Source of the DNA: 21-14-0-10-47-8 sp966211455
GTDB lineage: Bacteria; Bdellovibrionota; Bdellovibrionia; Bdellovibrionales; Bdellovibrionaceae
Direction: 5' to 3'
NCBI GenBank assembly: GCA_966211455.1
Contig: CBIHNI010000008.1
Span: forward strand, 62,001-126,000
DNA: 64,000 bases
The position numbers and the translations under genes are program-made. Positions 14,655 through 24,900 of the stretch are shown here, piece after piece. The notes under the pieces are model-generated. The model was not told the origin of the DNA. It searched no databases and saw only the letters and a program-made list of their open reading frames with translations. Positions within the stretch are counted from its first letter, which is position 1, and every line of letters begins with the position of its first letter.

Positions 14655-16004
14655 TTATTTCGCGCCTTCGGATGATTTGCGGGCCGAGCTGGATGAGCTG
14701 GGCACTCGGCAGCCGGGGGCGTTGAGCAAGCTTTTCAGAAGAATGCCGGGCTTTTCGTTGTTTTGAGAGTAAGCTTTGGATTTGAATCCGCCAAAGTATT
14801 CGGCCTTCAGACAGGCGAGCAAAGCTTTTCGCTCTTTATCGGTCATGCGGTCCTTGCTGCCAGGATCAGAGGATCCCAAAGGCATGTGCCCGCTAAGAAT
14901 GACATTGTCGAAAACCGTGAACTCGAAATTTGTGGCGTGAAATGGATACCGAAGCACATGTCCGCGACCATAGCTGTGACAGCTGGCGCAGTTCATATTT
15001 TCGCGAATCTTGATGGCCTGTGCATCGGTCATGTTCGGAATCGATTCGCTGGCGCAATTTTTAACGAACGCCAGATTGCGTGAAGGAGTGACCTCTGGGA
15101 TAGAACCGATCATCGGTCCCAGATGCTCGAAACTGACTTTCGAAATGTCCATCTCGGTCACGCGATTGGTGTTCCACCAGGTTTTCATTTCTTGATCGGA
15201 TACACCCGGGGTGTGCGATTTGAAAATCCCGCCTTTGGGTAAGACAGCGACAGTTCCGGTGCGGTGGCAGGAAACGCATTTGCTGTCATTGATTGCGTTA
15301 GCCGCCAAGGTTTTGCCATCCACCTCGAAGAAATCGGCGGTCGGTGGCTTGATGTCTTCGCCACTTTCGGTTTTTTTATTCATCCGTAGAACAACGTAAG
15401 TTCCTTGATCGCCCACGTGTGCATGCACGTAGACGTCTTCCTTTTCCGACGGCAACACGGTCAGATAAGAACGATTGTTGATGACGGAACTGTAAAACTG
15501 AAAGATCCGCGCGCTGCTAGGAAGGCTTCGGCCTAGATCCGCAAGTCTGCGATCAATTTCGGTTTGCGAAGTCGATGCCTTGTCTAAAGCTTGCGCCAAT
15601 CCCTTTTCGGCGAAAGCGCGCGGCAAAACCAGACTGCGCGCCGGTTTCGACGTCGATTTCACGGCGGCCGAGTGCATGGTATCGGCAAAGCTTTGGCTGA
15701 ATTTGATCAAGGGCTTCAGGCAGGCGGTGGTCGAAGCGCTGGGGCGACCCGGCAGATCTGCCAAGCATTGCTGAGCTCGGGGTAAGAGGAATCGACTCAT
15801 CTTTTCAGGATCTTCTTGATTTAGCATTTGGGTGCGAAACCAAGAATGAAATTCAGCTTCGGTGTTGGGACAGATCAATGAGCTTGGATCGTACTGCGCC
15901 AGCGCGGAACTTTGTCCGGCCAAGACCAATGCCAAAATGAAAACCGATCGAAATAACCCCACCCCTTTATTATGAAGGCAGGGACACCGGTTCACAAAAT
16001 TCAA
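14655..16004 (-). CDS. Periplasmic cytochrome-c-like protein with two CxxCH motifs
   Basis: 449 aa. A signal sequence follows an atypical N-terminal extension (MNFVNRCPCLHNKG), so the true start may be a GTG about 45 bp downstream, before GLFRSVFILALVLAG. Two heme c motifs occur, CVSCH (243-247) and CASCH (339-343), about 95 residues apart. A Cys-rich start and a Ser-rich tail (VPSSSSSARKSS) frame them. It is probably a periplasmic diheme electron carrier or peroxidase-like enzyme; the family is not recognised. Convergent with the LamG gene. Confidence 0.75.
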   Translation of the reverse strand: MNFVNRCPCLHNKGVGLFRSVFILALVLAGQSSALAQYDPSSLICPNTEAEFHSWFRTQMLNQEDPEKMSRFLLPRAQQCLADLPGRPSASTTACLKPLIKFSQSFADTMHSAAVKSTSKPARSLVLPRAFAEKGLAQALDKASTSQTEIDRRLADLGRSLPSSARIFQFYSSVINNRSYLTVLPSEKEDVYVHAHVGDQGTYVVLRMNKKTESGEDIKPPTADFFEVDGKTLAANAINDSKCVSCHRTGTVAVLPKGGIFKSHTPGVSDQEMKTWWNTNRVTEMDISKVSFEHLGPMIGSIPEVTPSRNLAFVKNCASESIPNMTDAQAIKIRENMNCASCHSYGRGHVLRYPFHATNFEFTVFDNVILSGHMPLGSSDPGSKDRMTDKERKALLACLKAEYFGGFKSKAYSQNNEKPGILLKSLLNAPGCRVPSSSSSARKSSEGAK

Positions 16005-16014
16005 TTTGGTCTAG

Positions 16015-16208
16015 GCTGAGCCGAAAACGGATCTAGGCTTATTCTTGGATCTTGAGACCGTATCGGTCACGCCGCAGCTGGGCTTGCGTGCAGACGGCCG
16101 GGCATGAACGAAGTGGCGGTCCGAATTCAGCGTGATGTGGCCGACATGGACAAAATCCAAGCCAGAACCTTTTATCAGTTTCCGGCTTTGATTTCGAAGC
16201 TACGCTAA
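16015..16208 (+). pseudogene. Possible gene remnant with frameshift
   Basis: Frame 16015-16107 reads FLDLETVSVTPQLGLRADGR before a stop. A second frame, ATG 16104-16208, continues with protein-like sequence (EVAVRIQRDVADMDK, ISKLR) before a stop. They may be pieces of one decayed gene. The 210-bp gap holds no other gene. The call is weak. Confidence 0.2.
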
Positions 16209-16214
16209 GTTTGA

Positions 16215-16682
16215 TTAAAGAGTATTCGTGATCTTGCAGCGGAATGTTGGGTTGCTGTAGATGACGGATCCAGACAAACTTGAGGCAAATTCCGGGCTAG
16301 ACCAGGCGTGCTCGTATGTTTGCTCTGAAAGCTTTTTTTGAAGTGGATAATCCATTCTCAAGCTCAGCATAACGTTACCATTGCGATCCATCAGATTCAT
16401 CGTCGTCTGACCGCCCGATTCAGAAAGAGTACCGTCACCTACTGCGGGTGCGGGCAGGTTGGTGACATCTTTATAGACGCCTGAAACTTGAAGCTCAAGG
16501 ACGCTGGCTTGGACTTGCCTGCCACCGGTCCAAGTTCCTTCTAATTTCAAAATCGAAGGCGCACATTTGCTAGCACCTGGAAGATCGCAAAGATATTCGT
16601 CACTGCATGAAATGGAAAATGGATAGTCAGCCTTGGCAAACTGGAATGAAAGCAAAGCGAAAAGTAGAATCATTTTTTTCAT
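16215..16682 (-). CDS. Small secreted hypothetical protein
   Basis: 155 aa from ATG 16682, where GGAG lies upstream and a signal peptide begins (MKKMILLFALLSFQFAKA). A start 42 bp upstream lacks both. The mature beta-rich protein has four Cys near the N-terminus (CSDEYLC, CAP) and one near the C-terminus. It is the distal member of a run of three minus-strand secreted proteins. Confidence 0.65.
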   Translation of the reverse strand: MKKMILLFALLSFQFAKADYPFSISCSDEYLCDLPGASKCAPSILKLEGTWTGGRQVQASVLELQVSGVYKDVTNLPAPAVGDGTLSESGGQTTMNLMDRNGNVMLSLRMDYPLQKKLSEQTYEHAWSSPEFASSLSGSVIYSNPTFRCKITNTL

Positions 16683-16708
16683 AAAAACTCCGGGGTGTGT
16701 TTGGGGGT

Positions 16709-17299
16709 TTAGCGAACGGAACAATTTCGGTAAGCGGTTAAAGCGGCCAATCTTTGCAACAAAACGACTCCGTACGAATCGTCATGCAGATCGTATGGAT
16801 CTTGCTGGGCCAGGTAGCTTAAGCAACGGGTCGCCTGCTGGCACAGTTGAAACTGCATGTGCTGAGGAGTGTTCGGAACCGTTTGTGTCGTGCCTTGCCA
16901 GCAAGAATAGAAAACTCGCAAATCCGTGTAAGAGTATTCGGAGCTTGTATTGGCGTAATAGCCTGATTGACTTGTGGATTCGGTGTAGCTGCGCAAAACC
17001 TGATGCCCATCGACTTGGTAGGTGGTTCCTACTGGACAGCGACGATAGCCTGAGCTGCGGACGAAGAAAGTTTCGACCGAGGCTTTGTTCCAAACAGTTT
17101 GAACATTACTTCGGGTTTGGATTTTCAGGATGTCGATCTGACCTTCACTGACGGGACGATAGCGAGTCGTCGTGGTTGTTGTTGTCGGATTGAAGGGGCA
17201 GTAGCTTTGCGTAGATTCATAGGCGGCATTTGCGGTTTGTGCGAAGCACACGTAGCCAACGCAAATTACAAGTGCGAAGAAAGAATTTAGATTTTTCAT
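16709..17299 (-). CDS. Small secreted hypothetical protein with Thr run
   Basis: 196 aa from ATG 17299 (AAAGGAAA upstream). Signal peptide MKNLNSFFALVICVGYVCFA, cleavage near TANA. The mature protein has a run of seven Thr (FNPTTTTTTTRY), many Tyr and Gln, and eight Cys. No family recognised. Together with its two neighbours it forms a compact secreted-protein cluster upstream of a TIGR02147 gene. Confidence 0.65.
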   Translation of the reverse strand: MKNLNSFFALVICVGYVCFAQTANAAYESTQSYCPFNPTTTTTTTRYRPVSEGQIDILKIQTRSNVQTVWNKASVETFFVRSSGYRRCPVGTTYQVDGHQVLRSYTESTSQSGYYANTSSEYSYTDLRVFYSCWQGTTQTVPNTPQHMQFQLCQQATRCLSYLAQQDPYDLHDDSYGVVLLQRLAALTAYRNCSVR

Positions 17300-17330
17300 T
17301 GGGTTTCCTTTTTTCAGATTTAGGAGAAAG

Positions 17331-17663
17331 TTATCTTTCTTTTGGGCATGCTGGATTGTTCTGAATCGCATACAAGCAGCCGTCATAATTGTTTTCACCC
17401 ATATCAAACTGCTGCATTTCTCCATTTCCATTTCTGGCAAGAATCTTCAGTTTGTAGACGTATGTGCGGCCCCCATTGCGGTCCTCTCGTGCGCAGCTGC
17501 AGACCAGGACGACTGCTTTTGCAGGTGCAGGCGCTGCCAAAAGTGCGGCGGCATCTTGAGCGTTGCTTTGTTGGTTTTGGTACATCACTCGTTCTTGAGC
17601 AGAGCTTGTCAGTGAAAAGAAAAGGCTGAAGGCCAAAATAAATGCAGAAAGAGAAGGCTTCAT
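17331..17663 (-). CDS. Small secreted hypothetical protein
   Basis: 110 aa with signal peptide (LSAFILAFSLFFSLTSSAQ). The mature part is Ala-rich then contains four Cys (VCSCAR, CLYA, CPKE) and a basic C-terminus. It is the first gene of the three-gene secreted cluster. Divergent from the TIGR02147 gene at 17795 over a 131-bp AT-rich gap. Confidence 0.65.
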   Translation of the reverse strand: MKPSLSAFILAFSLFFSLTSSAQERVMYQNQQSNAQDAAALLAAPAPAKAVVLVCSCAREDRNGGRTYVYKLKILARNGNGEMQQFDMGENNYDGCLYAIQNNPACPKER

Positions 17664-17794
17664 AAAAACTCCTTGGGTGGATAGGTCGGGTTCGGATGGG
17701 AGATTAATGCAATGCGGTAATGAGCTCTAGATGATTAAAATAAATAAATCACATTTAACTTGATTTATTTCATCTAAATGCCGACTAAGTATAT

Positions 17795-18628
17795 GTGAAC
17801 ACTGATAAAATATATCTATTCGATTATCGTTCTTATAAGCCCTATTTGCTGGCAGTTTCGGGTGGGAAGACCCTCCGAAGGGGTATGAAGGCGAAGTTGG
17901 CTCAGGCGGCCGAATGTCAGTCGACTTACATTTCACATGTTCTGCACGGGCAGGCTCATCTCAGTCCCGAACAGGCCGAAAGGATCTCGCGCTTTCTTCA
18001 GCATGGGAAAGAAGAGGCGCAGTACTTTTTAATGCTGCTTCATCATGATCGTGCTGGCAGCACCGAGCTGAAGAAATTCTATCGCGAACAAATCGAAGAG
18101 CAGATTCAAAAGCGCATGAACTTGGTGAATCGATTAGGTGCCAAGAACGCCCTGACCGAAGAGCAGCACACGATTTATTATTCGTCTTGGCAGTACGCGG
18201 CCGTGCACATGGCGCTGACCATTCCGCAGTTGCAAAGCAAAGCGGCTTTGGCGCAGCACTTTCAGATTGGTCACGCACGACTGGATCAGATTTTGGATTT
18301 CTTGGTGCGCACGGGGCTGGCGCGCCAAGATAGAAATCAATTCACCACGGGCGAGCTTTTGGTTCGTATCGGAAAAGAATCACCGCATTTGTTCAAACAT
18401 TTAAGTCACTGGCGACAGCAAGCGATCGAATCTTTGGAAAGGCAGCTGCCGGAAGATTTGCATTACTCGGCGGTGGTAACCTTGGCGAAATCGGATGTGC
18501 CAAAATTGCGTGAAAGAATGTTGGAAGCTTTGAAAGAAAATATCAAAATCATTCAAGAGTCGAAAGAAGAAGAGGTCTACGTTTACAATATCGATTTCTT
18601 CAGTCTTAAAAAATCCGAGACCGCTTAA
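17795..18628 (+). CDS. TIGR02147-family protein
   Basis: 277 aa, GTG start. The family, largely found in Bdellovibrio and Fibrobacter, has an N-terminal region F.YRSY......, here LFDYRSYKPYLLAVSGGKTL, followed by an HTH-like segment (LAQAAECQSTYISHVLHG) and a C-terminal helical domain with a second winged-helix (LAQHFQIGHARLDQILDF). Regulatory function is presumed, not proven. It is divergent from the secreted-protein cluster, so it may control it. Its 3' end overlaps the next convergent gene by 23 bp. Confidence 0.85.
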   Translation: MNTDKIYLFDYRSYKPYLLAVSGGKTLRRGMKAKLAQAAECQSTYISHVLHGQAHLSPEQAERISRFLQHGKEEAQYFLMLLHHDRAGSTELKKFYREQIEEQIQKRMNLVNRLGAKNALTEEQHTIYYSSWQYAAVHMALTIPQLQSKAALAQHFQIGHARLDQILDFLVRTGLARQDRNQFTTGELLVRIGKESPHLFKHLSHWRQQAIESLERQLPEDLHYSAVVTLAKSDVPKLRERMLEALKENIKIIQESKEEEVYVYNIDFFSLKKSETA

Positions 18629-20246
18629 GCTCTTCGCAGAATTTATTGGATTTAAGTGGCAGCAGGCGATTTTGTTTCACCACGCGCTCGGGGGTCATTT
18701 GTTCTTTCAGGTCCGGATTTGGAATTAAGAAGTAGACCGGAGACAAGCGACTTGCATATTTCTCGAGACCCGAAATCCATTTGCACTGGCTCTGCAGTCG
18801 TTTCGAACTGACGACGTCAGGCTGGAAAAGACTTTCGAAGTAAGAATCCTTTTGCGTGTAAGACAAAAGCGCAGAGAAGAAAGTCCAAGAAAACGCATCA
18901 GATTCATCTAAGATCTGTTGCGGAGAAAGATAATTGCTCCAGAAAAATTCGAATTGACGTTTGTCGTGCGCGGTTAAGAAGTGACAGTCCATATCGGGCC
19001 ATTTTTCCTGCATGCGATCGCAGAATGAATTCTGAAATCGGGAGTTTTTGTTTCTTTCGGCATTGTGAAGGACACGAAAGACATGCGCCAAGGTTTCCAG
19101 CCTTTGATAGTCTGGCGATGATGACGACAGATTTTCGTAGCCGAAAAATTCGGGGCTCAGGTAACCCAAAGAATCTAGCATCCATAAAAACTCGAAGCTT
19201 GTTTTGACGCCCATGATGTAGGTCATATTTGATAGCAGGGCGCGTGTCGCGAAACGGGCTGGGACCGAATTCTGATGTCCCAATTGGACACCCAGAGCGT
19301 ATAGAGCTTCGTGCATCCACAGCGCTGCTTTGGCGACAACTCCTTTTGTAGGATTTGATTTGTCGGCAATTTCACTGATACTGATCAGGCGTTCGTAAAG
19401 ATCTGGATCATATTCGATGCGTGCGACAGAAGCCGAGTAACCCGTCGCTTCTGATGGTGGATGATCCATCCGACGTACGATTTGTACTTTCCGACATAGA
19501 TTCCTCATCGTTTCTAGGATGGTGCCATGGATGCCGGGGGTTGTTCCAAGATCTGGAATGCGTTTTAAGCCTTCAGGAACGGGTATCCAATTTTTTGGAT
19601 CTGTCGCTTGTAAAGCGCGATGCAAGTGATCTGCGAACAAAGGTGACAGCGGTTGAATTTTCGTTTCAATGATTCTTTGCAAATAGGTTTCCGGCGTCTC
19701 GCCTGGCAAGGCGGGATACAAAGAAAGACTTTGCCCCGCGAGGCCACCTAATTCTCGATCTTCGATTAGGCTTTCGGACTCTTCTGTCAGGGTCAACCAG
19801 CGAATCTGAGATCGATAGCCTTCGCGAATTTTTCCTTCTTCGTCGATCGCGCGAAGGGCAAGATTGTTATCAAAGACTCCAGTTTGCTCATTATACGCTT
19901 TGAAGCAGACTTCGCCGGTGCCGCTGCCGCCATCGCTGACGCCGCCGTCCTTTTCCAGCAGGCTTTTTTCAGGGCGTAGTTTCTCCAGTTTTCGTTTGAG
20001 GTCATTTGAACCACGCTCTTCTGTCCCAGCCGGATTCAACAGCCGGCTTTTGGCGAAGGGGTTTTGCTCTTTGGATTGAAGATCGATTTTAGGAGACAGC
20101 GCAGATTCGCCTTTAGAGGCCGCTGGTGGCTTCAAGGGCGAAGGCTGCTGTCCCAAAGCGGGTAATGACGAAAAACAGCCACCGACCGTTAAAAAGATCA
20201 GCAATCGCATGCTGTGATGTGGAATCCACTGGGACCTGAAGCGCAT
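18606..20246 (-). CDS. Secreted hypothetical protein, 546 aa
   Basis: An export signal lies at residues 13-32 (MRLLIFLTVGGCFSSLPALG); the ATG at residue 13 (20210) is an alternative start. The segment VGGC resembles a lipobox. The region after the signal is rich in Pro/Ser/Lys. The rest is a globular helical domain with conserved-looking YSASVARIEYDPDLYERL and a GLEKYASRLSPVYFLI C-terminus. No family recognised. Confidence 0.55.
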   Translation of the reverse strand: MRFRSQWIPHHSMRLLIFLTVGGCFSSLPALGQQPSPLKPPAASKGESALSPKIDLQSKEQNPFAKSRLLNPAGTEERGSNDLKRKLEKLRPEKSLLEKDGGVSDGGSGTGEVCFKAYNEQTGVFDNNLALRAIDEEGKIREGYRSQIRWLTLTEESESLIEDRELGGLAGQSLSLYPALPGETPETYLQRIIETKIQPLSPLFADHLHRALQATDPKNWIPVPEGLKRIPDLGTTPGIHGTILETMRNLCRKVQIVRRMDHPPSEATGYSASVARIEYDPDLYERLISISEIADKSNPTKGVVAKAALWMHEALYALGVQLGHQNSVPARFATRALLSNMTYIMGVKTSFEFLWMLDSLGYLSPEFFGYENLSSSSPDYQRLETLAHVFRVLHNAERNKNSRFQNSFCDRMQEKWPDMDCHFLTAHDKRQFEFFWSNYLSPQQILDESDAFSWTFFSALLSYTQKDSYFESLFQPDVVSSKRLQSQCKWISGLEKYASRLSPVYFLIPNPDLKEQMTPERVVKQNRLLPLKSNKFCEELKRSRIF

Positions 20247-20281
20247 GTGGATTGTCAGATCAATAAGCGTACCATCGGTTC

Positions 20282-20310
20282 GAAAGGCGTCTCATTTTAA
20301 GACGCCTTTC
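20282..20310 (-). terminator. Hairpin downstream of 20317-21258
   Basis: Perfect 10-bp inverted repeat GAAAGGCGTC (20282-20291) / GACGCCTTTC (20301-20310) with a 9-nt loop, just past the minus-strand stop. No strong U-tract. Confidence 0.6.
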
Positions 20311-20316
20311 TGTTGA

Positions 20317-21258
20317 TTATTTTTTGAAGTAGCGAACGATCGCAGGTCGCGCCTCTTTGCACTCTTTGGGGCCGCCCAAAGCAGTGGCGATGACTTCGAC
20401 GTTCTTTGCCGCCAAAACCGTGTTGTCGATATCGTTTCCGTAGCGGAAATTCAAAGGGGCCGAGTTTTCGCCCAAGATTTTTGTTGGGTCGATGGAAACG
20501 CGGTATTGGTTGGCCGCATTGTTATCGTGAGCATAAGATTTGCCGCCGCAAACAACGCTGGTGCCGTTGTCGATATATTTTAAGCCGGTCAAAGGTGACA
20601 TATCGAATTCTTTTCCGTTTTCAGATCCACGAGCCAAGTCGTCACCTTGAAGAACAACTCCACCTTTAAAAGCCAGCAGTGTCGCCAAAGTTTTCTTTGA
20701 GCTCATAGGATGGCCTGGGTTGTTGTACCAAACCAGGTCAAAATTTTTGATGTCATCCGCTGTGATGCCGGTGACCGGAGCTTTGATCACACTGACGCTG
20801 TATCGAACCAACAATTGATCCAAGATATAATCGATATCTTCCAAATCTTCGTTGGCGTTCACGCTATCAAGCACCACGGCGATTTTTGGATTCTTCACAG
20901 GTGTTGTGGAACGAATGATGGTTTCAGCAATCAATTGCGACGAAGCCCCATTGATCACCAAAGACGAGTGGGATTGATCACCCAGGGTCAGCAGAATGGT
21001 CGAAACCGCGACCTTGTCTGTCAATGGATCTAGATCACAAGAAACACCCTGACATGGCATCACGGGATCATCTGGTGTCGTCACAGGTGGAGTCACCGGA
21101 TTCCCCGATGTGTCAACTGGGTCGATCCCAACAGTGACTTTTTCTTCTGAAGCCAAATCCGCGACCGAAACTTTCGAGCAGTTTTGGAAAAGCGACATTG
21201 GAATCAGGCTCAAGGTGATGATGGCGATGGTGCGTTTGTGATTTGCTTTCATTTTCAT
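20317..21258 (-). CDS. Lipoprotein with unusual lipobox, unknown function
   Basis: About 313 aa from ATG 21258 (GTGGGGA upstream); a further ATG two codons on is equally possible, and the longer frame to 21372 lacks a ribosome site. A signal ends in MSLFQNCSK, where Gln-Asn occupy the lipobox -2/-1 positions. A Pro/Thr/Asp-rich linker follows. The core is alpha/beta, with KIAVVLDSVNANED, a putative DxxNxNED region and VVLQGDDLARG. The fold resembles a flavodoxin/amidotransferase-like domain, but no family is assigned. Confidence 0.6.
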   Translation of the reverse strand: MKMKANHKRTIAIITLSLIPMSLFQNCSKVSVADLASEEKVTVGIDPVDTSGNPVTPPVTTPDDPVMPCQGVSCDLDPLTDKVAVSTILLTLGDQSHSSLVINGASSQLIAETIIRSTTPVKNPKIAVVLDSVNANEDLEDIDYILDQLLVRYSVSVIKAPVTGITADDIKNFDLVWYNNPGHPMSSKKTLATLLAFKGGVVLQGDDLARGSENGKEFDMSPLTGLKYIDNGTSVVCGGKSYAHDNNAANQYRVSIDPTKILGENSAPLNFRYGNDIDNTVLAAKNVEVIATALGGPKECKEARPAIVRYFKK

Positions 21259-21502
21259 ATTCCCCACTTCAATCAGTGTAAAGCGGGTCCGTGAAAACAT
21301 CGAGATAGCAAAGTTTTGGTCGATTTCACAGGGATGGCTAGAATGTGGACAGCGGTGTCTAGCAGAAAGCAATAAATGAAGGTGAGATCGCTAGGGAGAG
21401 CATCAAAAAGGCGAGAGCTAAATCATCGATGTCAAACCTATGCTCGTCGAAAAGCTTTCCGTCTCAAAATAGGATGAAATTTGTCTCAGTGTGAAAAATG
21501 CT

Positions 21503-21533
21503 CTGTGGACCTGTCTTTTCAACAGGCCCACAG
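21503..21533 (-). terminator. Terminator hairpin for the small lipoprotein gene
   Basis: CTGTGGACCTGT (21503-21514) pairs with ACAGGCCCACAG (21522-21533) with one mismatch. On the minus strand it is followed shortly by AGCATTTTT. Confidence 0.6.
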
Positions 21534-21540
21534 AAAGACC

Positions 21541-21810
21541 TTAGCGATTGCCAGTGCCCGAGCCTGGGCTTGATCCCGGGTTTGTATCCGGATTGAGCAT
21601 CGGATCATTGGTTGTCGATCCGCCAGTCGAACGGTTGTCCGCGCCACTGACGGTTGAGGATGTCGTTGTGGATTCAGTGGTCGTTGCGTTATTGGGTTGC
21701 GTGTTTGTCGCGGGGCTTGCGCCTGTGGGATTGTCGCGATGGCTATCGCAAGCCAGGTTTAAACACAGGAGAGCCGCTACTGCTGCCGATAGTTTCAAAG
21801 TTCTTTTCAT
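21541..21810 (-). CDS. Small Ser/Thr/Asn-rich lipoprotein
   Basis: 89 aa. Lipobox CLNLAC (Cys21) follows a short signal. The mature protein is almost entirely low-complexity Thr/Ser/Asn/Gly with no Cys and no hydrophobic core, so it is probably disordered on the cell surface. Its ATG has AAAGGAGGTAACAG upstream, a strong ribosome site. Function unknown. Confidence 0.7.
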   Translation of the reverse strand: MKRTLKLSAAVAALLCLNLACDSHRDNPTGASPATNTQPNNATTTESTTTSSTVSGADNRSTGGSTTNDPMLNPDTNPGSSPGSGTGNR

Positions 21811-21947
21811 CTGTTACCTCCTTTTGGAGGCCCCATCATATGAAGATAAATCGATAGAAAAAATGGAGATGCGTCGTGCTGTGTAGGTAAACATTTTTCC
21901 CACGAGCGTCGATCAGTCGATTGTTGCGGGTTTTATTGACTGTCAAA

Positions 21948-24900
21948 TCAGTGGCAGAAAGAAGCCTTTGGATCTTTCTCGCAAAGATAAGCCTTCATCG
22001 CCGCGTTTTCCTGTTTCAAAGCTTCCAATTCTTGATGATCGTCGAACCATTTTTGATACAGCTCTTTCACCGCGTTGATCAACATGTACGAGAACTTTGA
22101 ATAATCGACCACTTTGATTTCGGTTTTTTCACTGTCACTGGCGTGCATTCGTACCATGCGGGTTTTGACCAGTTCTGGATTTGTTTTTTCCAGCTCTTGT
22201 GCGATCACGCCGACCGCGACCTCGCCGGTTTTTGGCATTTCACCCAAACCGTTGAATTTATATGTGCGAAGGCGAACATTTAAAAGATCTGACAGGCCTG
22301 CATTGTAATCATGGATGTCTTCTTTTAAACGTGCATCCGAAGTACAAGTTCCGCTCACAGTTGTCGCGCCAATGCGGAAGCAGGTCGACGTGTTGATATC
22401 GCCCGCGACGTCCAAGCGGTAAGAAGGCGTTACCGCGATCCCCATGTTTCCGGACGAGTTGATCGAAGTGACGACACCACCCGTGGTTGTGATTTTCAAA
22501 GCATTACCGGTTCCGTTGCTGGAGATGCTGACGGTGTCTCCTGAAGCCGAGGCGTTCGAGTTGCTGATCACCACCGGTCTTCCGGATCCAGTTCCCGAGT
22601 AGGTGACATTGAGCAATTGTCCCGTCAATGCCGTGTTGTTCGAGTTGACGTAAAGACCAATACCGCTGGTTAAACTGTTATTTTGTAAGGTCACGGTGTT
22701 ACCGCTGGTGTTACCGCCCGTGTAGGAGAGCGTGCTTCCCAAAGACCAACCGCCACTGCCGGCACTTAAGTTTCCGCTCATATTGATATTGCCGGTCACG
22801 GCGATCGAGCCGCTGATCGAAGCACTGCTTTGCAAGAACATAGCACCGGCATTTGAAATCTTAAATTTCTGTACGCCTGCGACCTGACCTTCGATAAAGT
22901 TCTGCGCTCCGGATCCGACGGACGTTTCCGTTCGGTTGATCAAGATGTCGGTGTTGGCCGTGGTGGCCGAAGCCTGATTGTAAGTCGGCGTGATTTTCAT
23001 CGAATAAGTCGTGCCCGAAGTCGTCGTATCGGTTCTAACGATGTCCAACGGAGCCGCCGGCGAGGTGTTGCCGATCCCGATATTGCCATCGTTGCGAACA
23101 AAGAATTTTGAACTGCCGGCCGAATCCGTCACATTCAAAGCGGGACGCGTGCTATCGGTCGTTGAGCCCATCACGGTCACCGCCGAAGAAATCGGAATGG
23201 CGACGGTCGTGCCACCGCCGAGCAATGTCATCCCGTTCTGGAAGATCATCATCGCATTGCTGCGAGAACCAGAGCTTGTCCCGTTACCGACCGTGAATAA
23301 GGGGTCGTTTCCATTCCAAGATGCAGCGGTTTCGGTGCCGACGGCTTTATTGAAAGTTCCGATCGTCGTCGAGTAAGCAGCACTTGCGACGGAACCGTTT
23401 CCCATGGCGTTTGCGTAAGCGCCACTGACGGTTGCATTGTGTCCCAGGGCTAAACCATTTGTTCCGCCAGATGAGATGGTCGAAGATCTTCCGACAATGA
23501 TACCGCTATTGGATAAAGTATTACCGGCTCCAAGCACATAAGAAGTTCCAGCCACATTGTAACGAAGCACGCTGTTTCCAAGACCGATTCCCACACTTCC
23601 GTTGGTCATCGCTTGGAAAATTGGACTGGTCGATGCTGAATACGGCATCAAAGTTTGAACGTAAACGTTCACAGTGGCCCCGCTCGAGTGAGTGGCCGCC
23701 GTTGTGCCATAGAAAGCGCGGGTGAGGCCGTCGAACGTAGTCCCAGTTTTGCTGGTGTAGTTAATGGCTTCAGCGTCGATCACCAAAGTTCCCTTGTCAG
23801 GATATCCGGATGTTGAAGCCACCGTCATCGACGTATCAGAAGCGCTGATGCCTGCACCCAAGGTCGTCATTGTGGCGACACCTTGACCTACAAACTTGGC
23901 GTTACCGACAATTTCGACAGCTTCGCTGGGCGATGTCGTACCAATCCCGATACTGCCATCAGACGAGACGGTCATTCGTGTTGAATTGTTGGTCTTGATT
24001 GTCACGTTGCTGGCATCGCTGGTACCAACCGCTAAGGCTCCGGCCTGTCCGCCATTCATCGCAAATGTGGTGGGCAGTGAAGTCGTGCCTGTACCGCCGT
24101 TCGCAATCGGAAGCGCGCCACTGACCTGTGTCGCCAGGTTCAATGTTCCGCTGACTTGGGTCGCCAAATTCAAACCGCCGGTGATACTCGAAAACGGAAT
24201 CGAAATATCCGTGCAAGCCAAGTTGTCGGTCGCAGCGGTCCAAGTTAAAGTTTGTCCTGCGGTACAGCCGACTCCGCTAAATGCAGAAGTGCCCGTGACC
24301 GTCGAGCGCAAATCGAACATCGAAACAAAGCTTGGCGTCCAGCTGTTGGTGGCGCCAACATAACGAAGCACCTGTCCCGAGATGGTGGCCGCCGTACTGA
24401 TTGCCTGACCTTTAATTTTCTCCACAGTTAAGGTCGGATAAGTTCCGCTGACGTCACCACTGGCCGCACCCGCGACGCCGCCACCGGCACCCACGGTCTG
24501 CACAGTTGTGCCGTCATAGTACTTGATCAAACTGGCCGTGCTATCAAACCAGATCTGTCCGGCAGTCGGAGACGTCGGCGCTGTCGTCACCGAAGGAATC
24601 GTCGTTCCGGCGGTGCTTGAAGATTTTAGATACTTGGTGCTGCTGCCAGAGATCAAAGCGGAAAGCTCGGTGTAAGCTGTTGGCGCCATGATCGTGTTCA
24701 GTTTGGCTTGTGTTGTGTCGGTCGTCGTTTGCAAATATTCGGTCGAAGTGCGACCATCCAAACGTTCCGCTTCCAAAGCATAGGGAACCGATTGCACGAT
24801 ATAGGGCGTATTGAACGAAACCGTATCGACACCGTTGACGAACGAAACATAAACATAACGGGTATCGCTTGGCGACGGAGTATAAGACGTAGCACCGCTG

